Positions 21,980 to 34,810 are shown, counted from the stretch's first letter. The stretch is DNA of 64,000 bases from Coturnix japonica (GCF_001577835.2 NC_029526.1:2077510-2141509); one strand, 5' to 3'. The notes: generated from the letters alone by a model not told the origin. Translations and numbers: made by a program.

Positions 21980-24900
21980 CTACACTTGTTTGTCTCCCTC
22001 CCTGGGCCTTTCTGCCCCTCCACCCAAGCCTTCCTCTTCCTCCTCCTCTTCTCCCTCCCCCCACCTCAGTGCCCTCTTCAGCCGTGCCCAAAAGAGTGGC
22101 TGGGCTGGGGGGTCAAGAGGCCAGCGCAAGTAGGTGCGCTGCAGCAGCACCCGCCGCATGCGGTGGTAGGCAGACAGCTCAGCATCAGCCACGTCCTCCA
22201 GCAGCACCAGAACCAGGATGTCACGCCGCTCATCCAACAGCCGGTAGCTGGCCAGCTGCACCTCCAGAGAGCACCACTCGCTGCGCAGGTAGTTGCGGCT
22301 CACCACGCACACTGTCTTCCGGCTGTTGTAGACAGCATCCACGATGTTGTCAATGATGCTGCGGCCCGGCTGGAAGTCGCGGTGGTGCAAGCAGAGTCGG
22401 AAGGCACCACGCTCCAGCTCAGGCACCAGCTTCTGCAACACCCAGCTTTCATCAGCTGAATTGTAGGACACAAAGCCGTCGTAGAGGTAGCGCTTTTCCT
22501 CCCGCCGCCATCGCTGGTTGACCCAACACCGCAGCAGGTACCAGTGGTACTTCAGCTTCCAGTAGGTTCGGTGGTACACCACCGGCACCACCAGCAGCAG
22601 CAGCACTGCCGGTGCAGTCCCAGCAAAGAGATAGAGCCCCAGGTCCAGGAAGCAGACGCGAGTGTCAAAGCTGTGGATGTAGGCATTGTGCTGTGAGCCG
22701 CAGGTGTAGTTGTAGGGGTAGACAACCTGCACACGGCTGTTGTTCAGCCAGCGCTGCAGCCATGTGTTGTCACAGGTGCAGCTGAGTGGACACTTGCGCA
22801 GGTCCAGGTAGCGCAAGGAAGGCAGCTGGCTGGCAACGCTGTCATTGAAGGTCTTCAGCTCGTTTCTGGCCAAACGCAGCACCTTCAGCTTGCTGAGGTT
22901 GCCAAAGACCTCCAGAGTGAGCGAGTGCAGCCCTACATTCTCCAGGTCCAGGAACTGCAGGTTGCCCAGGTTTCTGAAGACACCGTCAGGCAGGTCATGT
23001 ATCCCATTGCTGCTGTCAGCCAGTGTCAGGGAGCGCAGCTTGCCCAGGTCCTCAAAGACATCCGGTGGGATGGCCCGCAGCATGTTCCGTGACAGTGACA
23101 GCCGCTGCAGCTCCACCAAGCCCTGGAAGAAGTGGTGAGGCAGCATCTTCAGCCCATAGGGCTGCTGCGCTTGCAGCTTCAGGTCATACAGCTTGCTCAG
23201 GTTGTGGAAGGGCGGTGGCTTGCGCAGCCACTGTGAGATGTACTGCAGGTTGTTGGCCTGCAGGTCCAGCACCCCCAGGGTAGCCTGCACTGGGGCGAAC
23301 ACAGTGCTGCTCACCTCCAGCAGTCTGTTACGGTCCAGGTACAGCCGGCGCAGTTTGGGCAGCCCCTGCAGTGACTGTGCGGCCAGGTGGCGCAAGTTGT
23401 TGCCCCCTAAATCCAGCGTCTGCAGTTTGGACAGCCCCTGGAAGACACCAGCGAAGAGGACAGAGACACGGTTGTTGCGCAGGTTGAGGGTGCGCAGGCT
23501 GCAGAGGTGAGCGAAGGAGGTGCCGTAGAGGTCGGTCAGCAGGTTGTTGTCCAGGCGCAGCTCTGTCAGGTTGTGCAGCCCCCACAGCGCCTGCTTGTCC
23601 AGCCACACCAGGCTGTTAATATTGAGCCACAACACCCGCAGGGCCGGGGCGTAGGCGAAGGCACTTGGCCCGACAGTCAGGATGCGGTTAAAGCGGAAGG
23701 AAATGTTGTGCAGCCGTGGCAGCACCTGGGCCTCCAGGCAAGACGGCAGTTTCTTCAGCAGGTTGTGCTCCACTGTCAGCACTTCCAGCTCCTCCCACTG
23801 CTTCTTGCCCAGCAGACGGCTGGCACAGCCCACCTGCTGCAGCCGATTCCAGGACAGGTCCAGCTCTCGCAGCACAGGACACGACTCCAGCTCATGACTC
23901 CGCAGCTCTTTCAGCCCGTTGCGTTGTAGCTGCAGCCGCTGCAAGGCCTGGGGACCCTGCAGCTTTAGGCACACCTTGTTCAGCCCCTGAGCTCCCAACA
24001 CCAGCCCAGAGAAATCCAGGTTGCGAGGTCGGATATCAGAGATGTCCAACAGGTGGAAGACATCCAAGGGGTTGCCCATCAGGTGGAGCAGGCTGATGTT
24101 GTGCAGGTCGAGCTGGGTGAAGGCCTCTGCCCGTGAGATATTGTTGTAGGAGAGGTCGAGTACCTTCACATGACTCAGCATCTCCGGGCTGCCCCCCGCT
24201 AACTCCCCCAGCGAGTTGTTGCACAGCTGCAGAGTGAGCAGCGAGGCGGGTAGCGGTGGGCCTGGCCCCAGCGTTGTCAGGTTGTTTGCACATAGGTCCA
24301 ACAGCTCCAGCTGTGCCAGTCCCTGCACTGCTGCTGCCACCGGCCCCAACCCGCTCAGCCGCCCACCCCGCAGAGACAGGAGGCGCAGGCTGACCAGGGG
24401 GAGCAGAGCACTTGGTGACACCGTGCGCAGGGGGTTGTGTTGTACCAGCAGCGAGGACAGGTTGCCCAAGCTGTTGAACACCCCTTCAGCGAGTGTGGTC
24501 AGCTGGTTGTGAGACAGGTCCAGCACATTCAGCACACCCAGCCCATTGAAGGCACCAGGGGAGAGGGTCTCCAGTTTGTTATAGGCCAGACCCAGGGTCT
24601 GCAGCTGTGGCAGGCGGGCAAAGGCAGAGGGCTGCAGGCAGCGCATGATGTTGTATGACAGATTGAGTGCGGTGGCATGTGGTGGCAGGTCAGACACTGC
24701 TGGGGCCGGTGACTCCAGAAAGCGCTGGATGCAGCGGAAGTGGAAAGGTACCTTGACATCCTCGATGCAGTTGCGAAAGCCATACGAGTGCACCATCGGC
24801 ATCAGGGTCCCTGTCAGCAGCAGCAGCAGCCGGGGTGGGCAGCAGTGGGGGGAACACATCCTGGTGCTGGGCCTGGGAGAGATAGGGAGAGTCAGGGGTT

Positions 24901-25239
24901 GGTGCCAAGGATGACTTAGTGACCCCATCCCAGTATAACCAAGTACTGCCCACCGTGACCAGTGCTGCCCACCATAACCATAACCCACTTACAATAACCC
25001 AGTATAACCCAGCGCGCTACTGCTGCCCTCCTCTCTGCAAAACCAGGGCAGAACTGGTTTGGCATATGGAGTTGAGGATCTGGGGACAAGACATGGCAAA
25101 AGGGATGCAGGCATTTGTGGACAGGAGGGGTGCTGGGGATAGGATCAGTGCAGGAATGAGGATAAGGACAGGGACAGAGCCATACAGGATCCCCTTTTTC
25201 CCCCTCTCACCGAGCTTTCTCCTCCGCTGTCTCCATCAT
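21980..25239 (-). CDS. TLR21: TLR21, Toll-like receptor 21 (two coding exons)
   Basis: Exon 1 is 25211-25239, encoding MMETAEEKAR with the last codon split. Exon 2 is 24872-21980. Junction: CG|GTGAGA donor and TCTCCCAG|G acceptor. The product is 973 aa by my count, close to the roughly 972 aa I recall for chicken TLR21. A hydrophobic signal core (LLLLLTGTLMPMV) lies at about 24-36. A leucine-rich-repeat ectodomain (LxxLxLxxN repeats with Asn-linked sites) ends in a cysteine cap (CPLSCTCDNTWLQ). The transmembrane segment is about 754-776. The cytoplasmic TIR domain is about 803-945, with box 1 YDGFVSY, box 2 RDFQPG (the signalling proline is present) and box 3 FW. An acidic tail (GEGEEEEEEEG) follows. 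From the family, TLR21 works in endosomes as the avian functional counterpart of TLR9, sensing unmethylated CpG DNA and signalling through MyD88. The gene looks intact. Confidence 0.95.
24873..25210 (-). other. TLR21: TLR21 intron 1
   Basis: 338 bp, GT-AG on the minus strand, phase 2. The TLR21 frame stays open for 39 codons upstream into this intron, so an unspliced reading would start at MGYGYGG. The spliced form is preferred because it creates the MMETAEEKAR start with consensus splice sites. Confidence 0.85.
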
Positions 25240-25389
25240 CCTCAGCCGCTGTCTCCTTTCTGGGGTGAAAAAGAGAAGTTGTGGTATCACTTCATGTCAC
25301 CACTGACGTAGGTGGTGGGAACTGCTGTCACATTCTGGAAGAGCAGCAGTGGCACCTGTCCCCAGTGCCTGTGCCACCTCCCTGATGCT

Positions 25390-25545
25390 CTGTGCTGTGA
25401 CTCCATGCCTCTCATGCCCACATATCTCCATGACCCCCCATGTCCCCCATGTCCCTCAGGTTCCCATGTTCCCCAGTGTTCCCATAATCTTCTATGCCCC
25501 CATACCCCTGTGGATCCCACATCCTTCTAGCCCTCAATAATCCCC
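25390..25545. repeat. Degenerate CCCATGT-type tandem repeat
   Basis: Imperfect repetition of CCCCCATGTCCC, TTCCCATGTTCCCC and CTATGCCCCCATACCCC over about 150 bp just upstream of TLR21. It is an old minisatellite-like tract. Confidence 0.55.
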
Positions 25546-25989
25546 ATGTCTCTCTGTTATTATATCTCCACTTTTTCCTGTTCTGCTATATTCCCCCTCC
25601 CTCTGTCACAAGGTGCTGCTATCACTTCCCCTTTCCCCGAGCCCCCACAGAGCCTCATACTGGTTTTGGTTCCTCCACTGAGTTATACAAAGAAGAGCTG
25701 GGCAGAACTGGATTGTAGTGGGAGAGGGGAAAGGACAAAACTAAGAGAAGCCAGTAGACTGTGAGAGCTCTAGAGACATCTAACGAGCTATGGGGCTTCT
25801 AACAATCATGGTTTGGCCCAGGGTCCAAGGGGCTCCAGCATGGCCCAGGATCAGCAGCTCCAGGAGGTGGTACAGAGTGATGGCACAGCACACAGCCACC
25901 ACATGGAAGCAAACTGCTCACAGATCAACCCTGCTTCTCTCTTTCAGGCACCAGCTGTGGGGACAGCCAGACACTGATTTCCTTCTGCC

Positions 25990-26240
25990 AGGGATTCTTA
26001 AAATAGGATCTCAGGGTCAGAATAATTTCTGGTTCCCTTCATCAATGGGATGCACTGCAAAAGAGTTTTATGGAATATAGATGGCAAGATCCCAAGTGGG
26101 ATAAGGAATGGCTAGTAGCAATAAGCCATGATCCAAGAGTCACGTGGGGCAAACTTAACAAATGGAAAGATATGTGGGAAGAAAGACAAGAGGAGGGGAG
26201 GATGCTGTGCCCACTGCTGTCCAACGACTGCAGGTGACAT
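25990..26240 (+). mobile_element. Possible short retroelement-derived fossil
   Basis: A stretch of about 230 bp is open in one frame and rich in Trp, Lys and Glu in a spaced pattern reminiscent of retroviral gag-type coding DNA. It has no recognisable flanking LTRs, start codon or domain that I can name. It is a fragment at most, and the family is not established. Confidence 0.2.
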
Positions 26241-26378
26241 GGACTGGAACCGCTGTTCCGAACTATGATCAACAACATTAATTCCTCATCGTTTTGGCTT
26301 TTTGAATAGCAACTTCAAACCTAGTTTAAAGTCACGAAGCTCTCTGGGTCTCCTCTCCTGGCAGCGAGTCCGAACTCT

Positions 26379-26394
26379 CCTCCAGGGGGCGCTG
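26379..26394 (+). promoter_or_regulatory. CTCF-like motif
   Basis: CCTCCAGGGGGCGCTG fits the CTCF core (AGGGGGCGC) well. It sits in a small CpG-containing patch at the change from GC-rich gene DNA to the AT-rich stretch. Confidence 0.5.
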
Positions 26395-29082
26395 CTTCCT
26401 GCGGGTGCGGCGTCCCCATCATCTGATCCCTCCCTCAGAGCTCTCACTGCGAGGGAAAAAGCATCCAGCTCATTCGTTACAGGCAGCTAATAAATCAGCC
26501 CGTGAAAACACATCTGCAGGCACTAAGTTACAGTGTCCTACCAGGAAATGTCTGCTGGCAGCCAATAGAAGGAGAGACAAACAAAGCAGATGAATCATGG
26601 GCTCCAGCTGCAGATCAAAGCAGAGCTGTGCTGGGCATCTGCTGCAGCTTTGCTGTGTCACTTGTCCTTTTAAGCCTGTGTTCTCAAATGTAAGTTGATA
26701 TTTGCTTCCAATTTCTTTCACTTGAGCGTTTGAATATCAGCTTAACCTAAAAGAGCTTCTCCCAACCCAAGAAAAACACCTTCACTATGAATTAATTTTT
26801 AAAATTGGAAACCTGGAATCAATGGGTTTATAGTAATCTCCCTCCTGTGCATCCCAGCCTGGCTAAAATCAGTGGGGCTGTAACTCACTTTCAGTAATTA
26901 GCTCCCAGGCTTGTGAATCAGCAACACACGTATGAAAAACAGAAGCTGAAATCTCAGCTTAGAACAATAAGCTCCACATCTGTCAAAATCAACTGAATTT
27001 TGATAGAATTCCAAGGAATCTCCAACTCAGCAGTACCACAAAAACAATCAGATTTTTACAAATACAAAACAACAAAAAGGTTGAAGCTGCAGCTGGGTTT
27101 ACTTCCTGCAGAAGTGCCCAAGTGAATCTACAATTCAGTGTTTCCTATGCACAAGGAAGTGACTGTCTGAAGTCAGACAGCAAAATAAGGCTTTGCTTCC
27201 TCTGTAAATACAGCCTATTTGAATTCAGATGTGCAACCCAACTGCAGCTGACCTTCAGTGTGACAGTCACTAACACAGTGCTGCTTATCATCTGAATTCA
27301 GCCTGACTGCTTTATGTCATGTTTGAGAATGTCCCATCAGACATGCAAGGAAGATCCTGATTTCCTTTTATGTGTGGATCTCATAAAAGCAGGAGGATAC
27401 AAGCTCCTGGGGATATAACATATTACCGGTTTTATTAGTAGAATTGTATCAGCCTGTGTTCAAACTCGTGGTTCTCTCCCATTTCCACTGCCTGTGTTTC
27501 CATCCTTGATGAAATTCCCTTCGGTCTAAACTGCCTCTCACCTTCGCTGCTTTTTACAGCGACTGGAAGTTGCTGCTTCAGGAAGTAGCAGGTGTCAGAT
27601 GCTGTAAGCCTGAATGCTTCCTTCCTGCCTTCTCTTGGGATTCTCCAGCATCATGGACTCATGGGGATAGTGACTGATGAGCTACAGGTCCCTCTGCTCA
27701 TTTGTCCATGAGGTATGTAAGAGAAGTTGTCTTTCGTGAAAAAACTAAGGACAGGCTAAGCCAAAAGAAAACACCACATAAATTATGGGCAGGTGTTGCA
27801 GCCTGCTATTCAGCTTCAGCTCTGTGCTTTTGTTCACTGTCCAGATTATAGTCTAACCAACTAGAGGCAACAGCAACTGAGGTCAGACTGCATAACTGCA
27901 ATCAGAGTAAGTGCCAGCATGTAGTGCACCTCCCTCCTGAAAGACATGTTCATGTAAGGAGACACTTACAGGTGAGTGGGATTTCTAAGGGCAGGGTATC
28001 CCTTATCTTCATTACATTCCATGATGTTGCTGAAATATGTATGCTCAAAGACACTACAATAAAAATGACAGATCTACATAACATGGTTGGACAGTATTCT
28101 GCATAAGGTCAATTGCTGCAGTGAGATAAATGTGAAATTCCTCGTATTTGGTGAGTAATAAATTACTGTTCCCAAAGGTCTGATATAAATATTTATGTAC
28201 AGACCTAAATGTTTAAAGCAGCAGCTGCCAAAGCACTTTCATACAGTTTTAGGAAACTAATTACTACAGTTCACATGGTTTCTATGTGTGAACTGTTGTT
28301 AGACTTTGTTTCAGAAAGAAATGTCCATGCTCAGATGAAAATGAGACTTTATCTCAACAGTGTTCTTCTCAGGAGATCACGTGGAACCTGCTGGCATAAT
28401 TAACTGAGCCACTCAAATGCTCATACTTTTAACTTCAGGGATTTATACAAAAGAGGAATATTACCTACTGTTATATGTCTGTTTTGGAGCTGCCACATAT
28501 TTTAGTTGCCTCGGCGAATGAGACAACTAAACTGTGTCAGATTACAACAGTCTGTAAGGACATGGATCATAGTGGGCATGGAGGAGGTGGGTTAATGGTT
28601 GCATGAATATCCATCCTTTCTCAAACCAGTGAACTTGCTCTTGGAAATGATGAGAACATAAATATGGATCCCCAACTACAAATTTTGTTGTTTTCCAGTT
28701 TTGGAGTACTATCTTGGGAGAACCTAAGCAGACAGAAACTTTGTAAAGGTATTTCTCTATCGCTTGTCTGTTTTTTATTGTGCTAATCTTGTCCCTTACT
28801 GAAGGGAAATGCTAACACAAACAGCACTGTCTATTCAAATGTCCCTTTGCCTTTTATTATGGTTAGAACACAGCTTGTAAAGCATTATGTAATAATTATT
28901 GTAATCTACTAATGATCCCCACTCTATAGAGGCAGACACTGAGAAAGGCTTCTCTGCTGTGGGCAGAGTTCTGCATGACACAGCTGACTGTAGGGCTCCT
29001 ACATTTCTCAGGCTGAGAAGGACCTTCTAAAAGCACCGCACAGAGCAAACTGTGCTAGCATTCGCACAGCTCTCATTTCCAG

Positions 29083-29096
29083 CTGCCATCTTGTGG
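29083..29096 (-). promoter_or_regulatory. CTCF-like motif
   Basis: CTGCCATCTTGTGG is the reverse complement of CCACAAGATGGCAG, close to the CTCF consensus. Its orientation is opposite to the motif at 26379, so the two point toward each other. Confidence 0.4.
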
Positions 29097-31486
29097 CTGC
29101 CCAACGTAACTTCTCCTATCCACAGCAGAACTGATTTTCTTAAAAGGTGTAAGGCTTTGTGTAAAGCTGTGTGCTTAGGATACACCCACAATAATTACAC
29201 TTGTACCCGAAGTATCTGTGTATGTACTTTACAGTGCTTATGTATCTATTCACTTGTGACTTACGGTTTGGAGCAAGTTATTTGTCTTGAAATGGCCTGT
29301 TGCAATAAGTAGTCACGGTCACTGTTAAAGGCTAGCATATCTACTAACAAGAGTGTTAACGCTTCTGGCTTTGCATTTAAAAGCAATCTTTGTTTTAATA
29401 TACATGACATAGCTTATGCTGGAAATCATATAAGAGTTCTGGAGTCTCAGAATTGATTCAAAAAGGAAATCAATGGATGTCTGAGGCATAAGCTAATTAA
29501 ACTGATCTAATCTAGTTCACCCAGCTGCTCAACACAATAGCACAGTCAATACTCAGTATCATAGTGTAGTTGCAACATACTGATACTTAAACACATATAC
29601 AATTTGACTTGCAACATGGTATTTAAAATGCTTTATTCCTTCTGCAGAATATGTAGATGTTCTAAAAGGATTTTTGACTAGTATAAATAAGGAAGCAAAC
29701 TCTACTGCAAACTGCAATCTGATGCACACAAAGGTTTGTGCAATCTTAAGTTTGCTCCCATACAAGGACATTGCTTGATTCTTTGATTGCTGTGGTGCAA
29801 AAGCAGGAAAGGTTTTATCTTCACTGCTTTTCTGGACATGCTAAAGAGCTGGAGAGTTCCCTTTGACACTTCAAGTTCATTTAAGAATTGAAGAAAATAG
29901 ATACTGTGAAGTTTTCTGCCTGACCATCTTAACTGCCACCGAAGTTACAGAAATCATTGTGTCTTTCCAGTCACCAGCTGTAATCAGACTGGGAAATGCA
30001 AGTGAGAGCAAATACCAGCCTCAAGTAGAACAAGCTAGGTCTAGAACCAACACCAGTGTTCTTGTATGCACTGGTTAGAATGCATCCAAAACCTAGACAG
30101 TGTTTGAATGGATATTATGTCCAAAATGACTGTGATGAAGGTACTGGAGATTCTTGAAATTTGATCCCTTCATAAGTGTTGAAGAGTAAAGAGTAAATCT
30201 ACTACAGATGTACCTTAGTTTTCCCCAGCTTGTACAAGTACCAACACATCCTTATTGCAGACACAGTTTGGTACACTAAGCACAAGATGCTCCAGCCACT
30301 TGGATGCTTGAAGGACAACATGTTATAGCAAGCCCAGCATACATCTCTCAGTACAAGGCCATGCTCACCTTCTCCTACATAATCAAAAACTGGATTTTAA
30401 TTTGGAAGCTGGAGAAAGAGTAACAGGATAGACTTGGGTCAGATTCTATACCTGCTTACGTGTTAAAGTGCAAAGTTGTTCTATGCAGTTCATTATCATT
30501 ACATATCAGCATACTCAGGTATGATATATATTGGCACCATAAAATGTCAGCATCAGTATTCTAGCTCCTGACAAATGTGAACTGAGCAAACATTCTGTAT
30601 TCTTACTAGTGTTCCTGAGCTATTTCCACCCCCCCCACCCCAGGAAACAGCACTTAATGCATACAAAGGTTCAGAAGTATTTGTACTGTAGACAGGCATA
30701 CACAATTCAGAAGGGAGTACTGCATGTCTTTGAGAGTCTTACAAGAGCATTTCCTAAGCTTATTGACTCTCTTGCCAGTGCTGACATTGCATAATAAAAC
30801 ACTTCAGAGCAAAATGTCCCAAAATCTTTTCTGTGTCCCTAACAAGGACAACTATATCCAGTTAACCAACAAAACCCTGTTTTACCTTCTTAGAAGCAGC
30901 AGGCTGCTGCTCTTGCAAAAACACCCTCTGCCTAGAAGTCACTTTGAAGAACACTTGAGAAGGCCTTAATGCAATGACAAAAATCTAGACTTTATCGTGT
31001 GTTTTTCTTTTTTCCCCTCAAATGTCAGCTGGGGAAAAAAAGCATCTGCAACTCATTTTCTTAAAACAGCAAGGACAACTGTTTTGTGATTACTCAACAA
31101 CACTGTTCACTCCCATTTTCAAAGTGATGTTGGAACTTGTTGCAGGCCTGCCAATGTCAAAACAACTGAAGACTGTGTATCTAGATAAGAGCTAACTTTA
31201 TACTGAACAACTCATTTTTCTACTGAGACCATGGCTGCTGGCAGCACAGGCTTCAGAAACAATCTAGGACAGCAGTAAAAACTAGGACAGGTACCCTACA
31301 GGCCTGTGCTGCCACAGAAACAGAGGCAACTAGGTAAAGCTGAATTAAGCAAGTCTAGAGGCTCAACAGCTGCACACTCACCCCATTACCTGTACTGATA
31401 CAGCCTTAGATTCCAAGGCAAAGCTGCTTAGAATAAAGTTTGGAAGGACGTTTTCAAGATAATTCTTCTCTAGTTTCTTTCTTTCC

Positions 31487-31509
31487 TTTTTTTTTTTTTT
31501 TTTTTTTTT
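31487..31509. repeat. Poly-T run
   Basis: 23 consecutive T followed by CAGG. It could be a retroposon tail in reverse orientation or simple slippage. I see no flanking duplication. Confidence 0.85.
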
Positions 31510-31787
31510 CAGGTCATCTGTTCACAAAAACTCAAACAAATAATGAATAAGAAAATCCCTCCTGTGGTACCAAGCTTGTCAACTATTCTACTTGATAGCA
31601 GTAAGAATAACAAAGGAAGAGAACATATTTTTGAGATGGGTCTGGCAAATTCTGTCCCGTGGAACACAACAAAGAAAGGTCACTACCTTGAGACATATTC
31701 AGCTCCAACTATTCTAAGAAAAGGATAAGTATTACTATTAGTGCCACATATTACTGTTTTCCAAGTAGAAGTGTCTGTTCTCAGAGC

Positions 31788-31804
31788 TTTGCCCTCTACT
31801 GGTG
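31788..31804 (-). promoter_or_regulatory. CTCF-like motif
   Basis: TTTGCCCTCTACTGGTG resembles the reverse CTCF core (GCCCCCTACTGG with one change). It stands alone in AT-rich DNA. Confidence 0.4.
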
Positions 31805-33173
31805 TCAACCAAAGCATGAGCTGACTGCAGAAATGCTTTTTCTGTATTCCTCATACCTTTGGAAATAAATATTGAGCCACAGGGAATTAACTAACTTACA
31901 ATAACATCTGCATTTCCAAGCATTTAGTTCTGGCCAACAGCTGCCAGATTTAGAATAGAATTTTCTGTAACTTAAGAAACAAATTCTACAGAATTCCTGA
32001 AAAACATGAAAGCACACAGCAATATATGCCAAAATCTTGCTAGGAGTAGTGACCTATTAACAAGTGCCCAAAAAACAGCTAGTAATTAAAAAGTTCTCCC
32101 ATCATTTTAAACTTTATTATCATAATAGATATTAATAGAAATTATTATAGAAATTTATTATAATAATAGATATAATAGAAATTATTCTATTTTTACTTGC
32201 AAACAGTCATATCTTCTGAAAAAAAGGCAGCGATAGCAGCACTTTGGAGAGGTAGTCTTAGGGTATTTGGTTAATTGAAAAGCATTAATACCTTATATCC
32301 ATGTTGTTCTCTGTGTATGCCTGCATCTCAGTGTGAAGTTAAAACAGGAAGAAGAGATGTCAAGCTGCTTGAGTTTTGAAATCATGGTTCTGCTGAACTG
32401 CAAAGGAAAATAGTAAGATTACCTTTGGTATAATGAAAATGAGGTTATAGAAATGCTGGTTTTTCAAGTCACAGTGGGATTCCTTCAAGCTGCAAAGCAC
32501 CGAAATAACATGAGAAAGTTCACTAAGCAGTCTACAAGGATTTGAGACACAAAACCTATGTTGTTCTGCTTCTCTGCATTGCATTTGTTCTCTGCAGATT
32601 CAAACTACCTAATTCAGTCATTTGGCAGGTTGTAATATTAGATTCATCAGTGATGTGTTTTCTAGGCACAGGTGAAATAAGAAATGTGTTAACTCACAAA
32701 CTACAATACTGCTAGAATCATAAACTTCAGTGAGAAATTGCTTTTATATACATTCCTTAAGCTTTTAGACTGCCTTGAGATAAAACAGTGTTACAATCAA
32801 AATCAGTGTAAGAATGTGTTGAAGATGGTTTTGCCAATTAAAGGCTGATTGCTGTAGGTTGCTTTCTTGTGCTTTTGTTTTTTGGTGGTTTTGTTTTCTA
32901 TCTAATCTTTAAGTGGGACCCTTCAGCAGACTAGAATAGCTGATGAGGAAGAGAACCACTGATGTGGCGTTGTGATGGTATGGAAAGCATCAGATAACCA
33001 GAGTAAAACAGATAATCATCCATTTGTGGGAAAAATCTATAGAATTTTAAGAAGGAATCTTTCAATATTACTGAAACTTAATTACCAACTTTTAGAAATG
33101 ATTCTGTTCCATTCTGCTGCTGAATGTGTTTATAATTCTGACAGATGTAGCAGCTGGTGGACTATGTTAGTCT

Positions 33174-33278
33174 GTCTTCTTTTCTTTTTCTTTTCTTTTC
33201 TTTTCTTTTCTTTTCTTTTCTTTTCTTTTCTTTTCTTTTCTTTTCTTTTCTTTTCTTTTCTTTTCTTTTCTTTTCTTT
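33174..33278. repeat. (TTTTC)n microsatellite
   Basis: About 20 pentanucleotide TTTTC units, nearly perfect. One strand is pure pyrimidine and the other pure purine (GAAAA), so it can adopt triplex structure. It is likely length-polymorphic. Confidence 0.97.
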
Positions 33279-34744
33279 GACATAGAAACAGTTTTGGCTC
33301 TCACTTTTCTTCAGACAGCTTCTTAGATGAGAATTTCATTTGAAGTCAGAGTTAATCCCAGTCTTAATTGTTAATTAGGGAATTGGCATGGAACGAGTGG
33401 GAGCAGAAGTTATCTGTTTTTAGACAGATTTTGCTCTTGTATTTGGCTTTCCAACTTCAGTATCTATAATAAGATGTGTTCTTGCAGAGTTACCGATCCA
33501 TTACCATTCTGTTTACCCAGATTTTTGTCAAGATAATCCAAGAAGACAATTCATAACCAATTACAAAACACAGGCAAATCTGTTACTTTATGTTCAAATG
33601 AACCGAGTTTAAGTCTTTAAGTATGTTCTTTAATAATTAACTCTAACCCATAATCAGATTTTTTTGACACCTACTCAACTGAAATCAGCGCATGAGTTTG
33701 AGATTTTGTATGGATACTTTGGCTAGGACCATTGCTATAAACTAACTGTGCCACTGCCAAAACCTTGTTATTAACAAACTTAAACTAATATAAGGCTTAT
33801 ACCTCAGTGGGGGCAAATGCAAAGACTTCCTCATAAACCTCTAGTGTGATACAAACATTTAAACTTTGTGTTTGTTGACAGTTGCATCCCTTGGGAATCT
33901 TTTGTGGTGTGATATTTTAGAGAGATGCTTTTAGTTGATTGAAATGATACTGCTTCTGATATAAAAAGTTTTGATGCAGAACAGGGATACAGTGACCTGA
34001 AATAAGCATTCATTTAGTCATACCAAAGATAAACATTCTTAAGAGGTCATAATAAATTGGCAGTGTAATAAAGGCATTGATGTAGATATATTGATTGCTG
34101 ATGTGAAATAGCCATCTGCTTAAAGCTCATGGTATTTTGTTACACTTGTATGCCAACCACGTTCATTAAAAAAGATTTCTGTTGTCCGTATCCCTGCTTT
34201 CCATAGTTCTATCTATATCACAAAATGTAGAATAAGCAACACTGAGTGCGAGCTGTACAGATCTATTACATGAAAATACCACAAGTAGGCAGGGTTTTTT
34301 GTTCGTATTGTTTTTTTTCTTGACTTTATCAGTATGTATTCTTCTTCTTGGAGCTGCTCACAGCCATCTTTTGCTGACTCGTACAAAGAGGACCATCCCT
34401 TGCCCCTTGCTCCTTTTTGCTATCTATACAGCACCCTTATCTCAGCTGGGATACTTCCTGCAACAAAACAACTCCTGCACTAGAATTTTTTGAAGTTAAT
34501 TTGTAGACAATTAATCTGAGGTGCTGGAATGGAGCTTCTGAGAGATTAGTCTTTCCAGTAGAGAACAAAACAAAGCTATAAATACCACTCAATAACTGTT
34601 GCCAGCACGTATCAGAACAGAGTTCCAGACAACACAGGAAGACAAGTGCATGCTCACAGAACACCCATTTCCAAAACCTTAAAAATAATGCATTGATGGG
34701 CTAACAGTGTGCATAAAATAATTTTTACACTGATTAGTCTAAAA

Positions 34745-34810
34745 TGTAGAGCTGGGGAGCTGGACTTGATGACCTTCAAGAGCCCTTCCAAATGATTCTA
34801 TATTTATACA
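34745..34810 (+). mobile_element. CR1 LINE 3' tail fragment
   Basis: GAGCTGGACTTGATGACCTT followed by CAAGAGCCCTTCCAAATGATTCTA matches the 3' end of avian CR1 (GGACTTGATGATCTTAGAGG, then CCTTCCAACC and ATTCTATG). It is 5'-truncated, as is usual for CR1. Confidence 0.75.

Larger units (their letters stand above)
25240..26240 (-). promoter_or_regulatory. TLR21: TLR21 upstream region
   Basis: It has no CpG island and no TATA box that I can place. On the minus strand, GGGGAAAGGGGAAGTGAT (25621-25638) is a good PU.1/ETS-type site, fitting a myeloid and B-cell gene, about 390 bp upstream of the ATG. The segment 25390-25545 is a degenerate CCCATGTCCC-type repeat. Confidence 0.35.
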
